From the NCBI GenBank assembly GCA_004348925.1, contig RCMX01000002.1:424073-488072 (forward strand): a stretch of DNA of 64,000 nucleotides, written 5' to 3'. The translations under genes were made by a program, and so were the position numbers. The notes beneath the pieces are model-generated. The model worked only from the letters and a program-made list of their open reading frames with translations. It was not told the origin of the DNA and did no database searches. Shown piece by piece: positions 54,603 to 62,703 of this stretch. Within the stretch, counting starts at the first letter, position 1. The number at the start of each line of letters is the position of its first letter. The DNA is from Actinomycetota bacterium. GTDB taxonomy: Bacteria; Actinomycetota; Coriobacteriia; Anaerosomatales; Anaerosomataceae.

Positions 54603-55228
54603 CGTTTCCCTCCTGAAGTCGGGTCTTTCCACCAGGTCGAGTAGCCCTGGTTGCGAACAGCCGCCGAAGCAGGTATCTGGCGCACGTAGAGCATCAGAGC
54701 AATCAAGTCAGCGCCCGATGCTGCGGCGTTCGAGGCACTGAGCAGAAGCAGCCACGGACTGTAGAGCGACAGTACGGCGGCGACAAGCAGCGGCGCCAGT
54801 GTCATGACAACGAGGGGCAGTACCCCACTCGTGAGCTGCACGTTGCGCGGGGCGGCACCGAGGGTCGCGACGTACGGAACGAGACGCCGGGGCCAGAAGC
54901 CGAAGACGATGTCGTCCCACGATCCGGTCAGCATCAGCGGGACAGCATGCAGGAGTTCGTGCAGCCATACGAATGCCATGACAAGGAGTGTTCCCCCGAG
55001 AAGTCCCGGGAGCGTGACGGTCAGCGAAAAGCCTTCGGCTCCCAGGCCGAAGTCAGAGACCGGCCAGATGAGCGACCACATCCAGGCCACCAGAGCGGCC
55101 ATGATCATGCCGGTCGGCACCGCAACGCTCAGCAGAGTCCCGGCAGACGGCTCCTTGAGGGGCGTCCAGCCTTCTGCGACCGGGTCGAATCGTTCGTCCT
55201 CCGGTATCGGGCCGAGTCGGAACCTCAA
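54599..55228 (-). CDS. DUF3267-like putative membrane metallopeptidase
   Basis: The TTG at 55228 has TTGGAGGAC upstream and gives 209 residues; the longer frame overlaps a GNAT gene. There are about four to five membrane helices. HELLH within FVWLHELLHAVPLML resembles the HExxH zinc motif of M50-like DUF3267 proteins. The first half starts with an acidic LGPIPEDERFDPVAEGW. The substrate is unknown. It lies just before a coupled small lipoprotein. Confidence 0.65.
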   Translation of the reverse strand: MRFRLGPIPEDERFDPVAEGWTPLKEPSAGTLLSVAVPTGMIMAALVAWMWSLIWPVSDFGLGAEGFSLTVTLPGLLGGTLLVMAFVWLHELLHAVPLMLTGSWDDIVFGFWPRRLVPYVATLGAAPRNVQLTSGVLPLVVMTLAPLLVAAVLSLYSPWLLLLSASNAAASGADLIALMLYVRQIPASAAVRNQGYSTWWKDPTSGGKR

Positions 55229-55364
55229 GAGTCCTCCAAGATCCTGTTGGCGGTCAGCTTCGTCGCGCAGTCGCTCTGTAGGCCTAGTGTACCGCGCGAA
55301 ACGAGCGAGTATCGTCGGGTTCCGGACGTGCGGATCGGGCGAGAGGAAACGCACGTTCAAAGGG

Positions 55365-55829
55365 TCAGTCAACCGGCCTCGTGTACTGAACCACGTCTCT
55401 GGCATAGCCGTGCTTCTCGTACAGGCGCATCGCGCGCGTGTTGCCGTCGAAGACTTCCAATGTCAGAACCTTGAGGTCGAGCTCTTGCGCCCACTGCAGC
55501 GTCGCATCGAGAAGTTCTCCTGCGACGCCGACGCCCTCAAAGTCAGGGTGAACCACGATGTCGGAAACGTACCCGATGTCTTCATGCGTGAAATGATCCG
55601 ATTTCACACAGACGTGGACGAAGCCAGCGAAGGTGTTGTTTCGTTCTGCGACGAATACCGCGCGACCGGCATGCAGGGCGTCCAAGGCCGCCGACAGAGC
55701 GTTGCGATTCGCGTCGTCGACCGTTTGCTTGTCGCGCCATGGCGGCAGGTCGAACGACGTGAAGCGGTCGACCAGACTCATGACCGAGGCACGATCCGAG
55801 TCGCGATACGCGCGCACGCTCGAGTTCAC
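55365..55829 (-). CDS. GNAT family N-acetyltransferase
   Basis: The product is 154 residues from a GTG start. The acetyl-CoA motif is VSDIVVHPDFEGVGVAGELL, with a C-terminal TLEVFDGNTRAMRLYEKHGY. The substrate cannot be inferred. It is preceded by other small single-domain enzymes typical of an accessory region. Confidence 0.85.
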   Translation of the reverse strand: MNSSVRAYRDSDRASVMSLVDRFTSFDLPPWRDKQTVDDANRNALSAALDALHAGRAVFVAERNNTFAGFVHVCVKSDHFTHEDIGYVSDIVVHPDFEGVGVAGELLDATLQWAQELDLKVLTLEVFDGNTRAMRLYEKHGYARDVVQYTRPVD

Positions 55830-55888
55830 GATGTCGTTCTCCTTCCAGACACGGTTCGGTCATCAAGACGGATGCTAGTCCAACGGCA

Positions 55889-56413
55889 TCACGCCGGGGA
55901 GTACCGAACCTGCAACACGCCGTCAGGGTACTCCGTTGTCTGTTGGCGCTGCAGTCGCTCGGGTGGTCCCGACGCGCCGAACACACCGATGCCGGCGCCG
56001 AGGGTGACCGGCATGATCGAGACCACGTACTCGGTGATGAGCCCGGATGCGCGCATCGAGCCAGCGAGCGCTCCCCCTCCGACGAGCCACGCGCGGCGCA
56101 GTCCACGTGATTCGATCTCGCCGAGGACCTCGCGTGGCTTGCGGTCGGTCACCATGACGTCGTCGCCTCCCACGGCGAGAGGGCGTCTCGAGAAGACCCA
56201 TACCGGCTTGCCGGGGTACGGCCACTCGCCGAAGGTCAGAGACTGCTCGTAGGTCCTGCTGCCGATAAGGATCGCGTCGATCGAGTCGTAGAACGCCGAG
56301 TAGCCGTAGTCCTCATCAGAGTCCTGGAACGGCGCGAGCCAATCGACGCCACCATCCGGTGTGGCGATGAAGCCGTCAAGGCTCGATGCGACGTAGTAGA
56401 TGACCTCGAGCAT
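55889..56413 (-). CDS. Dihydrofolate reductase-like (RibD C-terminal) protein
   Basis: The product is 174 residues with GGAGG upstream of the ATG. It starts VIYYVASSLDGFIATPDGGVDWL, the common opening of the RibD_C/DHFR-like family, and has VWVFSRRPL, with WLVGGGALAGSMRASGL as nucleotide-binding region. Members of this stand-alone family bind NADPH; no physiological substrate is established. Confidence 0.85.
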   Translation of the reverse strand: MLEVIYYVASSLDGFIATPDGGVDWLAPFQDSDEDYGYSAFYDSIDAILIGSRTYEQSLTFGEWPYPGKPVWVFSRRPLAVGGDDVMVTDRKPREVLGEIESRGLRRAWLVGGGALAGSMRASGLITEYVVSIMPVTLGAGIGVFGASGPPERLQRQQTTEYPDGVLQVRYSPA

Positions 56414-56490
56414 GGCTCTCCTCCGATCCTTCGCCGGAACTCACCCTGGCGAATCGATGGTACCCGGCGAAACCCGGTGTCGGTCATGCT

Positions 56491-56910
56491 TTAGCCGTAC
56501 ATCTGCTTCATGCGGTCGTACGCATCCTTGACGAGCGCTTCGAGCACGGTTGGGTCAACGTCCGAGAGCCGCTTGATGTAGATACAGCCCTTGCCCGTGT
56601 TGTGCGGTCCGAGCTTGGCGAGCGATCCGGACAGCGAGTCCAGCTCCAGCCCCAGGTAGACCGTAATGGCGGCCTTCCGAGACGCGAAGCCGACCGGGAA
56701 CCAGTCGCCCTCCTGCCCGCTGGGCGACTTGTAGTGGTAGGTGCCGAACCCAACGACACCTGAACTCCATACCCGAGGCTCTTCTCCGGTGGCGGACTTC
56801 ATCAACATCAGAAGCGTCTGGCAGTCATTGCGTCGCGCGTCGTCTGAGATCGCGGCCAGTAAGGCATCGACGCTGTCGTCTGTGCTGTGTGTCTTGATGG
56901 TAGTGCCCAT
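56491..56910 (-). CDS. DUF1801 domain protein
   Basis: The ATG at 56910 has CGGAGGTCC upstream and gives 139 residues. The pattern VWSSGVVGFGTYHYKSPSGQEGDWFPVGFASRKAAITVYL is characteristic of DUF1801/YdhG-like proteins. The function of the family is unknown; a small-molecule or iron-related role has been suggested for some members. Confidence 0.8.
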   Translation of the reverse strand: MGTTIKTHSTDDSVDALLAAISDDARRNDCQTLLMLMKSATGEEPRVWSSGVVGFGTYHYKSPSGQEGDWFPVGFASRKAAITVYLGLELDSLSGSLAKLGPHNTGKGCIYIKRLSDVDPTVLEALVKDAYDRMKQMYG

Positions 56911-57009
56911 GAGGACCTCCGTTGTGCCTGATGTGACGTCTTGGCGCATCGATTCACGCCCCGGGAAGTGGCCCGGTTACACGACGCCGGAGGAATGCCA
57001 TGCACGATT

Positions 57010-57474
57010 CTACCCGGGAGGGATGTCGAAATGGAGCACGTCCTCACGCGTCCCGAGTCTCGAGTACAGAGCGATCGCCGGATCGTCGCCGAGATCCGCC
57101 TGTACGTAGATGATCCAAGCGCCCCGGTCGCGCGCCAGCAGCTTCAGCCGTTCGATGAGAGCCGTGCCGATGCCGCGTCGTCGGTGCGGCTCGAGGACCC
57201 CGAGATCGTAGATGCAGAACTCGCTACGCGCTTGCTCGAACTTCCGGAGCTCGTAGGCGACAAGCCCGCCAACGACCGCACCGTCTTCGAGCGCCACAAT
57301 CGCGAAGAAGGAGCCGTCCGACAGAAGCGCGGCCAGGTAGCGGTCGTCTGGCTGTGCGGAGCAGTACGTGTCGCTGTCGTCGAAGACCTCGCCGAAGCAG
57401 TCGAGCAGACCACGCATCGGTCCGATGTCGCCTTCATCGAGCACACGAATCTCATAGGCGTCGAGCGCGTTCAT
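57010..57474 (-). CDS. GNAT family N-acetyltransferase
   Basis: The ATG at 57474 has GGGAGGG upstream and gives 154 residues. VLEPHRRRGIGTALIERLKLLARDRG is the acetyl-CoA-binding loop and helix, typical of the aminoglycoside 3-N-acetyltransferase-like (AAC(3)-I) GNAT group. LGTREDVLHFDIPP near the end fits the same group. Whether it acts on a drug or a metabolite cannot be told. Confidence 0.85.
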   Translation of the reverse strand: MNALDAYEIRVLDEGDIGPMRGLLDCFGEVFDDSDTYCSAQPDDRYLAALLSDGSFFAIVALEDGAVVGGLVAYELRKFEQARSEFCIYDLGVLEPHRRRGIGTALIERLKLLARDRGAWIIYVQADLGDDPAIALYSRLGTREDVLHFDIPPG

Positions 57475-57825
57475 CGTCCCTCCCGGATACGAGTCCGGAA
57501 CGACTGAGCTAGCCATGGCAGGTCTGCCGCCCCTCCTGTAGTCCGAGCACCAAGGCACGAGGCTCTATGTTTGCACCGTGCTCGGAGCCTAGCATCTCGA
57601 TCATGGAAGGACTATCTCCTAACAGCGACCACAGAAACGCGGAAGTACTAGTGTCTTGAGATTCCCGACTTCGGCCATCTTGAGTCCGGTAGCAAGCGAT
57701 GTCCGCGCAGCATCCAGCCGCGAACGAGCGGCCTGCAGCTCAGCCTGGCGCGTGTGTGAGTCGGCTGGAAGCAGGGGCTAGGCGCTCCCAGTCTGCGCTC
57801 CCGCTGCAAAGGGCACGGCTCTCAG
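57475..57825. other. Intergenic region with a possible gene relic
   Basis: About 350 bases lack an intact gene. A frame on the - strand from 57777 to 57619 (about 52 codons, no start codon) encodes an alanine-rich helix and ends with PRFCGRC. It may be the C-terminal remnant of a lost gene. I do not recognise the family. Confidence 0.35.
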
Positions 57826-58197
57826 CTACCCGACCGCGGTCCACTGCCACGCATACCAGATGATTGCTCCACAAACGACCAAGCTCACCACGATGAGGAA
57901 GTTGTCGTACGCGCCCGGGTACGGCAGACCCATGAGGTTGAAGACGATCCAAACGGCCGCCGCGACGATGCAGACCCACCGGATCGCCGGGTACGGCACC
58001 ACGAGAGACAGCACGATCATCACGATCGGGGTCAGCATGCAAGCGGCGACTGCGACCCACATCCATTGGGACGCCGGGACGCCCGCCAGCTCACCAACCT
58101 TGTAGTCCCCCGCGAAGATCCGAAGAACGTCTCCGAGCAGGTAGACCAGCATCAGGGATCCCCACAGAGCCGACAGAATGATCCTCACGTCGACCAT
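57826..58197 (-). CDS. DUF6326-like small membrane protein
   Basis: The ATG at 58197 (SD AAGGGGG) gives 123 residues; an ATG at 58230 overlapping the oxidoreductase stop is an alternative. Four membrane helices are predicted. The pattern ILSALWGSLMLVYLLGDVLRIF with VLSLVVPYPAIRWVCI is like DUF6326 proteins, whose function is unknown. It is downstream of, and probably co-expressed with, the oxidoreductase. Confidence 0.65.
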   Translation of the reverse strand: MVDVRIILSALWGSLMLVYLLGDVLRIFAGDYKVGELAGVPASQWMWVAVAACMLTPIVMIVLSLVVPYPAIRWVCIVAAAVWIVFNLMGLPYPGAYDNFLIVVSLVVCGAIIWYAWQWTAVG

Positions 58198-58226
58198 CGT
58201 TCGCACGCCCCCTTCAGCAGAAGCGC

Positions 58227-59195
58227 TCATGCCGCGCTTGCAGCGACGGATATGACCACCTTCGCACGCGCATGTCCCTCGTCCAGGTACTCGAAGGCGC
58301 GCGCGGTCTCGCTCAGCGGATACGTCCGATCGATGACCGGTGTCACCTTGCCGGCCTCGATGAGCTCCCTGAGCGCGAGGAGATTCTCGGTATCGGTGAC
58401 CGCCACGAAGACCGGGCCCTGCTGCCGCACGAAGACCGACGAGATGGCCGCGGCGATCACCCAACCCATGCCCGCGTGGCCGCTGCTCGGGAGGAGCAGC
58501 CCGTCGGGCTCAAGTACGCGCCTGGTGTCCGAGAGCGAGTGGCTGCCTACGTTGTCCAGGATCACGTCGTAGCGCGCACTGCCTTTGGTGAAGTCCTCCT
58601 TGGTGTAGTCGATGACGTGGTCGGCGCCGATGGAGCGGACCATCTCCACGTTCCGCGTACTGCACACCCCGGTCACCTCGGCGCCAAGCGCCTTCGCGAT
58701 CTGCACGGCGAACGTCCCGACGCCCCCCGATGCGCCGTTGATGAGCACTTTCTGCCCCGGACGGACCCTGCCGTGGTCGCGGAGGGCCTGGAGGGCCGTG
58801 CACGCGGACGTGGGCACGGCGGCTGCCTGCTCGAACGACAGGCTACGGGGCTTCGGCGCGATGGAGCCGGCCTTCGCGACCGCGAACTCAGCGCACGAGC
58901 CGTGGCACTCGCCGTAGACCTCGTCGCCCGGGCGGAAGTCGGTCACTCCGCTGCCGATGGACTCGACGACCCCCGCGAAATCGATTCCCTGGACGAAGCC
59001 GGGCTTGGGTTTTGGGAAGCCTATGTAGAACCGGATCGGGAACGGTCTCCCCCTCATCCCAAAGTACTCGCCTGCCGCCAGGGAGGCCGCCATCACTCGG
59101 ACGAGCACCTCGCCTTCGCCGGGTACGGGCTTGTCTACCTGCCGATACTCCATTACGTCCGCGGAGCCGTAGCCGGTCTGCACAATCGCATTCAT
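58227..59195 (-). CDS. NAD(P)-dependent alcohol dehydrogenase/quinone oxidoreductase family protein
   Basis: The ATG at 59195 has AAAGGAACG upstream and gives 322 residues. It is a zinc-free medium-chain dehydrogenase: the catalytic domain has KPGFVQGIDFAGVVESIGSG, and the Rossmann motif is GASGGVGTFAVQIAKALGA. It lacks the structural zinc cysteines. A TetR gene lies upstream and reads in the same direction, so it likely responds to a small organic compound. Confidence 0.85.
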   Translation of the reverse strand: MNAIVQTGYGSADVMEYRQVDKPVPGEGEVLVRVMAASLAAGEYFGMRGRPFPIRFYIGFPKPKPGFVQGIDFAGVVESIGSGVTDFRPGDEVYGECHGSCAEFAVAKAGSIAPKPRSLSFEQAAAVPTSACTALQALRDHGRVRPGQKVLINGASGGVGTFAVQIAKALGAEVTGVCSTRNVEMVRSIGADHVIDYTKEDFTKGSARYDVILDNVGSHSLSDTRRVLEPDGLLLPSSGHAGMGWVIAAAISSVFVRQQGPVFVAVTDTENLLALRELIEAGKVTPVIDRTYPLSETARAFEYLDEGHARAKVVISVAASAA

Positions 59196-59257
59196 GACGC
59201 CGTTCCTTTCTTCGGGCCCTCGCGCGACGCCGGCGGCGCCGAGCTCTGAGCGAGAAA

Positions 59258-59935
59258 TCACTGGGAATCGAGTGTGCGCTGAAGACCATCGAGGATGAGA
59301 TCGAGGCCCAAGTCGAAGACCGCCACCTCGTCGTGTGGGTTCACGGCGAAGTCGGCCGCGATCGCCAGCAGGGACGGATAGGCATCGGGCGGGAGTTCAG
59401 CGAGCAGCTCCTCGGCGACGTCGAACGTCTCTACGCCCTCAGGGAGCGCCAGACTCGATTGCTGCCGCTGGAACCCGGAGATGTAGGTGTCGAGGATCAG
59501 GAAGGCGTTGGCGGCAGCCCGCGGCGTGAAGCCCGCCGCGAGCAGAGTTCCCAAGACCCGGTCCGCGTAGGCCAGCTGGGCTGGCCCGCTGTGCTCGCGA
59601 GAATCCATGATCGCGCTCGCCCACGGATGCCGCGCGAAGACCTCCCGAGCGGAGACCGCGCGTCGCCTCATCGCGTCCTTCCAGTCTGGAGACTCCAAGG
59701 GCACTTCGATCTCCGCCGCGACGAGATCCGTCATCCCGTCGAGAAGGTCCCCCTTGCTGGCGACGTGGTAGTAGAGCGCGGCCCCCTCGACGCCCAGCTT
59801 CCCGGCGAGCTTGCGCATTGTGAGCGCGTCGATGCCCTGCTCGTCCGCCAACTCGATCGCCGCGCTCAGTACGCGTTCGCGATTCAGGGTGTCCCGCGGT
59901 TCGCCACTGCGAGTCGCACGTGCGGCCATCATCAC
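59258..59935 (-). CDS. TetR family transcriptional regulator
   Basis: The product is 225 residues. The HTH is ERVLSAAIELADEQGIDALTMRKLAGKLGVEGAALYYHVASK (residues about 19-60). The C-terminal helical domain (TetR_C type) has VLGTLLAAGFTPRAAANAFLILDTYISGF. It is upstream of the oxidoreductase and of two likely operators, and probably represses both itself and the downstream genes until its ligand binds. Confidence 0.9.
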   Translation of the reverse strand: MMMAARATRSGEPRDTLNRERVLSAAIELADEQGIDALTMRKLAGKLGVEGAALYYHVASKGDLLDGMTDLVAAEIEVPLESPDWKDAMRRRAVSAREVFARHPWASAIMDSREHSGPAQLAYADRVLGTLLAAGFTPRAAANAFLILDTYISGFQRQQSSLALPEGVETFDVAEELLAELPPDAYPSLLAIAADFAVNPHDEVAVFDLGLDLILDGLQRTLDSQ

Positions 59936-59971
59936 TCCCTTGGACTTCGACGCTCACCGCTGGCACTAAAG

Positions 59972-60007
59972 TCTAACGCTGTTAAAGAGAAGTCTAACGC
60001 CGTTAGA
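59972..60007. promoter_or_regulatory. Twin TetR operators
   Basis: TCTAACGCCGTTAGA at 59993-60007 is a perfect 15-base palindrome around a central C. A second, imperfect copy TCTAACGCTGTTAAA lies at 59972-59986, offset by 21 bases (two helical turns). They sit 37-72 bases before the TetR start, a normal place for autoregulation. Confidence 0.7.
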
Positions 60008-60123
60008 ACTGACATGCAAGTGCTGATCCGAGTGAGTTTAGAGATGCGGGAGTGTGTGGATTGGCGACGCGAGCAACCATCGCATTCACCCCGGGGACGT
60101 CACGCCACACAAGCTAGGCTTGA

Positions 60124-60357
60124 TCAGACGTCGTCTTTGTCGGGCTCGACGTCGCGCACCTTGCCCATCGCGCGCTCGAACAGCGCACGATCACCCCGGG
60201 CTGCGCGCGCCTGCAGGTAGTCCACGGTCATGAGTGCCGACATCTTCTCCGCCAGCGCGGTGGTGATGAGCTGGTTGATGGAGACGTCTTCCGCCTTGGC
60301 AAGCTCGCGGACCCTGCGGTGGAGCGACTCCGGGAGACGCAGGCTGATGGTGGTCAT
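60124..60357 (-). CDS. Ribbon-helix-helix antitoxin-like protein
   Basis: The product is 77 residues. TTISLRLPESLHRRVRELAKAEDVSINQLITTALAE is a clear RHH (CopG/Arc) DNA-binding motif. The C-terminal tail is acidic (VRDVEPDKDDV), as expected of the toxin-binding part. The start overlaps the end of the PIN-domain gene (ATGA). It would normally neutralise the PIN RNase and autorepress the operon. Confidence 0.82.
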   Translation of the reverse strand: MTTISLRLPESLHRRVRELAKAEDVSINQLITTALAEKMSALMTVDYLQARAARGDRALFERAMGKVRDVEPDKDDV

Positions 60358-60704
60358 GACTCTCCTCCTATCCGTCGCAAGAGCTCACCGGGGCGGATCG
60401 CCGAGATACCGAACTGGTCGGAGCCGGCGAAGTCCCGGATGTTGTGGGTGACGATCAGCTCGCACCCCGCTTCGACCGCGAGTTCGAGCACATGGTCGTC
60501 TCGCGGATCGCGCAGCAGCGGTCGCCACAGGAAGTGGATCTCCTGCAGGTGCGCGACGCTGCACAGGTAGTCGATGACGTCGTCGATGTCTTGATGCGAC
60601 AGAGCGGTCGCATCGCCGAACCGCTTGGCAGCGTCCGCGTACTCGAGCACGAGCGGGACCGAGAGAACGATCTCGAAGCCCGATGTGCCTGTGAGGTTCA
60701 CCAA
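60354..60704 (-). pseudogene. PIN-domain toxin lacking its N-terminus (probable pseudogene)
   Basis: The readable part from GTG 60704 (116 residues) matches COG1569-type PIN toxins: FEIVLSVPLVLEY, then RDPRDDHVLELAVEAGCELIVTHN, with later acidic residues present. The family normally starts about 20 residues earlier with a beta strand carrying the first catalytic Asp (a V-L-D-T-N/S-V motif). Here the frame upstream runs only through ...DSLRSFRL to a TGA at 60738-60740, and no frame contains the missing motif. So the catalytic Asp is lost and the toxin is probably dead. Confidence 0.65.
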
Positions 60705-60754
60705 ACGGAACGAGCGAAGCGAGTCGGGTCGAAGTCATTGCTAGGACCTTGCCA

Positions 60755-62515
60755 TCAACCGTTTGCCTCACCAGCGAGCAGCTTAGCCTCCTGCAAATCT
60801 ATGCGTGCCTTGTGGCCATGGTTGACTAGCAGATGCAGAAGATTGCCTCCGCTCAGGAGTACTAGTGGCTTCCCGTTGGCGAATGCATACGCGTCCGGCC
60901 CGAAGTCTGAGGTCGTAACCAATATCCCTTTGTTCGCGCCCTCGTTCATCACCGTCCCGTAGAGGTCTCGCACGGCGCTGACACCGACTGTGTTCGTGTA
61001 ACGCTTCGCCTGTACGACTGTCTTGCCTCCGTGAATTGGATCAGGGTTGAAGATGACCGCGTCGACTCCGCCGTCGCGGCTAGCTTGAGTGACTTTCACC
61101 TCAGCGCCGGCGCTGGCGAATTCCTCTTCGAACAGTTCTCGAATCAGGTGCTCGAAGTCCTCCCAGTCCATCGCTGCCAAGTTGTCGCCCTCTGTCAGCG
61201 TGTCCGCCACTGCGTAGGAGGAGACGAAGCGACTGTCTTCCCGTGACATCGTCAGCAACGGCGCAACGGGAGTCAGCGAATGCAACTTCGCCGCACACAC
61301 ACCCTTCAACTTCTTGAAGCATGCTTTGGGGTCAACGAGCGACAGGTCCAAGCCCATGAACTCCTCACGCTTTACCTGAATCGAAAGCACGCAGGACTCA
61401 GTCGTCTGTCCCGTCGCGCGGTCAACGGACTTCACCCAGCCGTTGAAGTTCACCGATGCCAGGGCCTCGATCACATCTGCCTCGAACAGCTCATGACAAG
61501 TTCGCAGGGCCGCCTGATACAACACGGCGTCGTACGTCTGATTGAGCTGACGGTCAGACACGGTCTTGACGGCAAAGTCATCCTTAGAGGCGACGTACTT
61601 CACCTCTGCGGTCGTTGGCAGCTGGTCGGGAGATGGGAGCTGATAGTCCACGACCAGAATCTTGTTCGAGGGGTTGTACTCGAGCTCGTAGTCTTGTGGG
61701 AAGCAATCGGGATAGGCGGAATTGTCGAGAACCATCCCGCAGTAGTCGGCTATCGCCTCCGGGTCTGCAGCCACATATTCCGCGCGCCGTTTGTCGATTG
61801 CCGCATTCTCCTCGGCTTGCTGCGCAAGATACTCGGCCTCGTCGCGGTGCCAAGACTCTACCGCCTTGGCGTGGTCCTCCTCGTCCTGCTTTAGCTTGGC
61901 GGTATGGGCCATCGTATTGACCAGATGTTGTTGGCGCAGCTGTTCCATCGACTGCACCCATCCGGCGTGATCAGCATTGAAGAGTTGCTCTGCCTCTGCA
62001 AGGCGCGCCTGCCTACGCATGCCGCTTATGTAGTCAAGCAGTCCCATCTTGGGCTTGTAGCGCACGTCGATTCGAACAGGCTCCGGAGGCGCCGGTGCCT
62101 GAACTGGAGCGGGTGGTGCGGGCGCCTTCTTGGGCTGGGGAACCGGATACGGCGACGTGTCTTTGAGGCTCTCCCAGTCAATCGCATCGTTGACACCCAG
62201 GGTGCCGGCGAGAATGCCATCAAGAGCCTCCAACGCCGCAACCGCCTCACTCGTTTGTTCCGCTGCCAAGCGCTTCTTGGATTCAACATCCTTGGCTGCG
62301 GCCTCGCGCTGATGTCGCTTCGCCTCGATCGTGGCCCGCTTCGCCCACTGCTCATCCCATTCCGCTCCCTTGGCGCGGGCGCGCGCTTCCACGACTCCGC
62401 GATCGTCGCCCTTGAAGAGCTGATACTTGTTCAGGTTGGGATGAGATACCTCGACCTGATAGCGAGCTAGCCCACCAGCCGTGTAGTACACGCCGACAGT
62501 CCCGATATTGCTCAT
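60755..62515 (-). CDS. Mrr-type nuclease with coiled-coil arm
   Basis: The product is 586 residues. Residues 1-280 have a small beta domain (GVYYTAGGLARYQVEV), then long charged helices, interrupted by a Pro/Ala linker (PVPQPKKAPAPPAPVQAPAP) near residue 125. The C-terminal 138 residues are an Mrr_cat fold: Glu452 in DWEDFEHLIRELF, Asp481/Asp485 in SRDGGVDAVIF, and the QAK of VVQAKRY (Gln502, Lys504), a complete PD-(D/E)xK site. Mrr proteins cut modified DNA. No methylase is nearby. The stop directly abuts the broken PIN gene. Confidence 0.8.
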   Translation of the reverse strand: MSNIGTVGVYYTAGGLARYQVEVSHPNLNKYQLFKGDDRGVVEARARAKGAEWDEQWAKRATIEAKRHQREAAAKDVESKKRLAAEQTSEAVAALEALDGILAGTLGVNDAIDWESLKDTSPYPVPQPKKAPAPPAPVQAPAPPEPVRIDVRYKPKMGLLDYISGMRRQARLAEAEQLFNADHAGWVQSMEQLRQQHLVNTMAHTAKLKQDEEDHAKAVESWHRDEAEYLAQQAEENAAIDKRRAEYVAADPEAIADYCGMVLDNSAYPDCFPQDYELEYNPSNKILVVDYQLPSPDQLPTTAEVKYVASKDDFAVKTVSDRQLNQTYDAVLYQAALRTCHELFEADVIEALASVNFNGWVKSVDRATGQTTESCVLSIQVKREEFMGLDLSLVDPKACFKKLKGVCAAKLHSLTPVAPLLTMSREDSRFVSSYAVADTLTEGDNLAAMDWEDFEHLIRELFEEEFASAGAEVKVTQASRDGGVDAVIFNPDPIHGGKTVVQAKRYTNTVGVSAVRDLYGTVMNEGANKGILVTTSDFGPDAYAFANGKPLVLLSGGNLLHLLVNHGHKARIDLQEAKLLAGEANG

Positions 62516-62703
62516 GGCTCCCCCGATCGATCCGCTCTGTCCTGCCCCACGGGACGATAGTACAAGGCTGCTCCGACATCAGAGCAACTTGCGGCAATGG
62601 TCCTAGCGTGATTGCGCTTCACCAGCGGTGCGCCAAACGAACGTCTGCAACCCGAGTCTACCGCACGAGGCGCGCCGTCTGCGTGGAAGCGCGGGTTAGC
62701 AGC
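62516..62703. other. Intergenic region upstream of the Mrr-type nuclease
   Basis: About 190 bases without a gene. No clear terminator, promoter or repeat was recognised. Confidence 0.4.

Noticed and set aside
60385..60771. Frameshifted N-terminus of the PIN toxin in the neighbouring frame
   Set aside because: The alternative frame upstream does not contain the expected V-L-D-T-N/S-V strand, so a simple frameshift does not restore the toxin.
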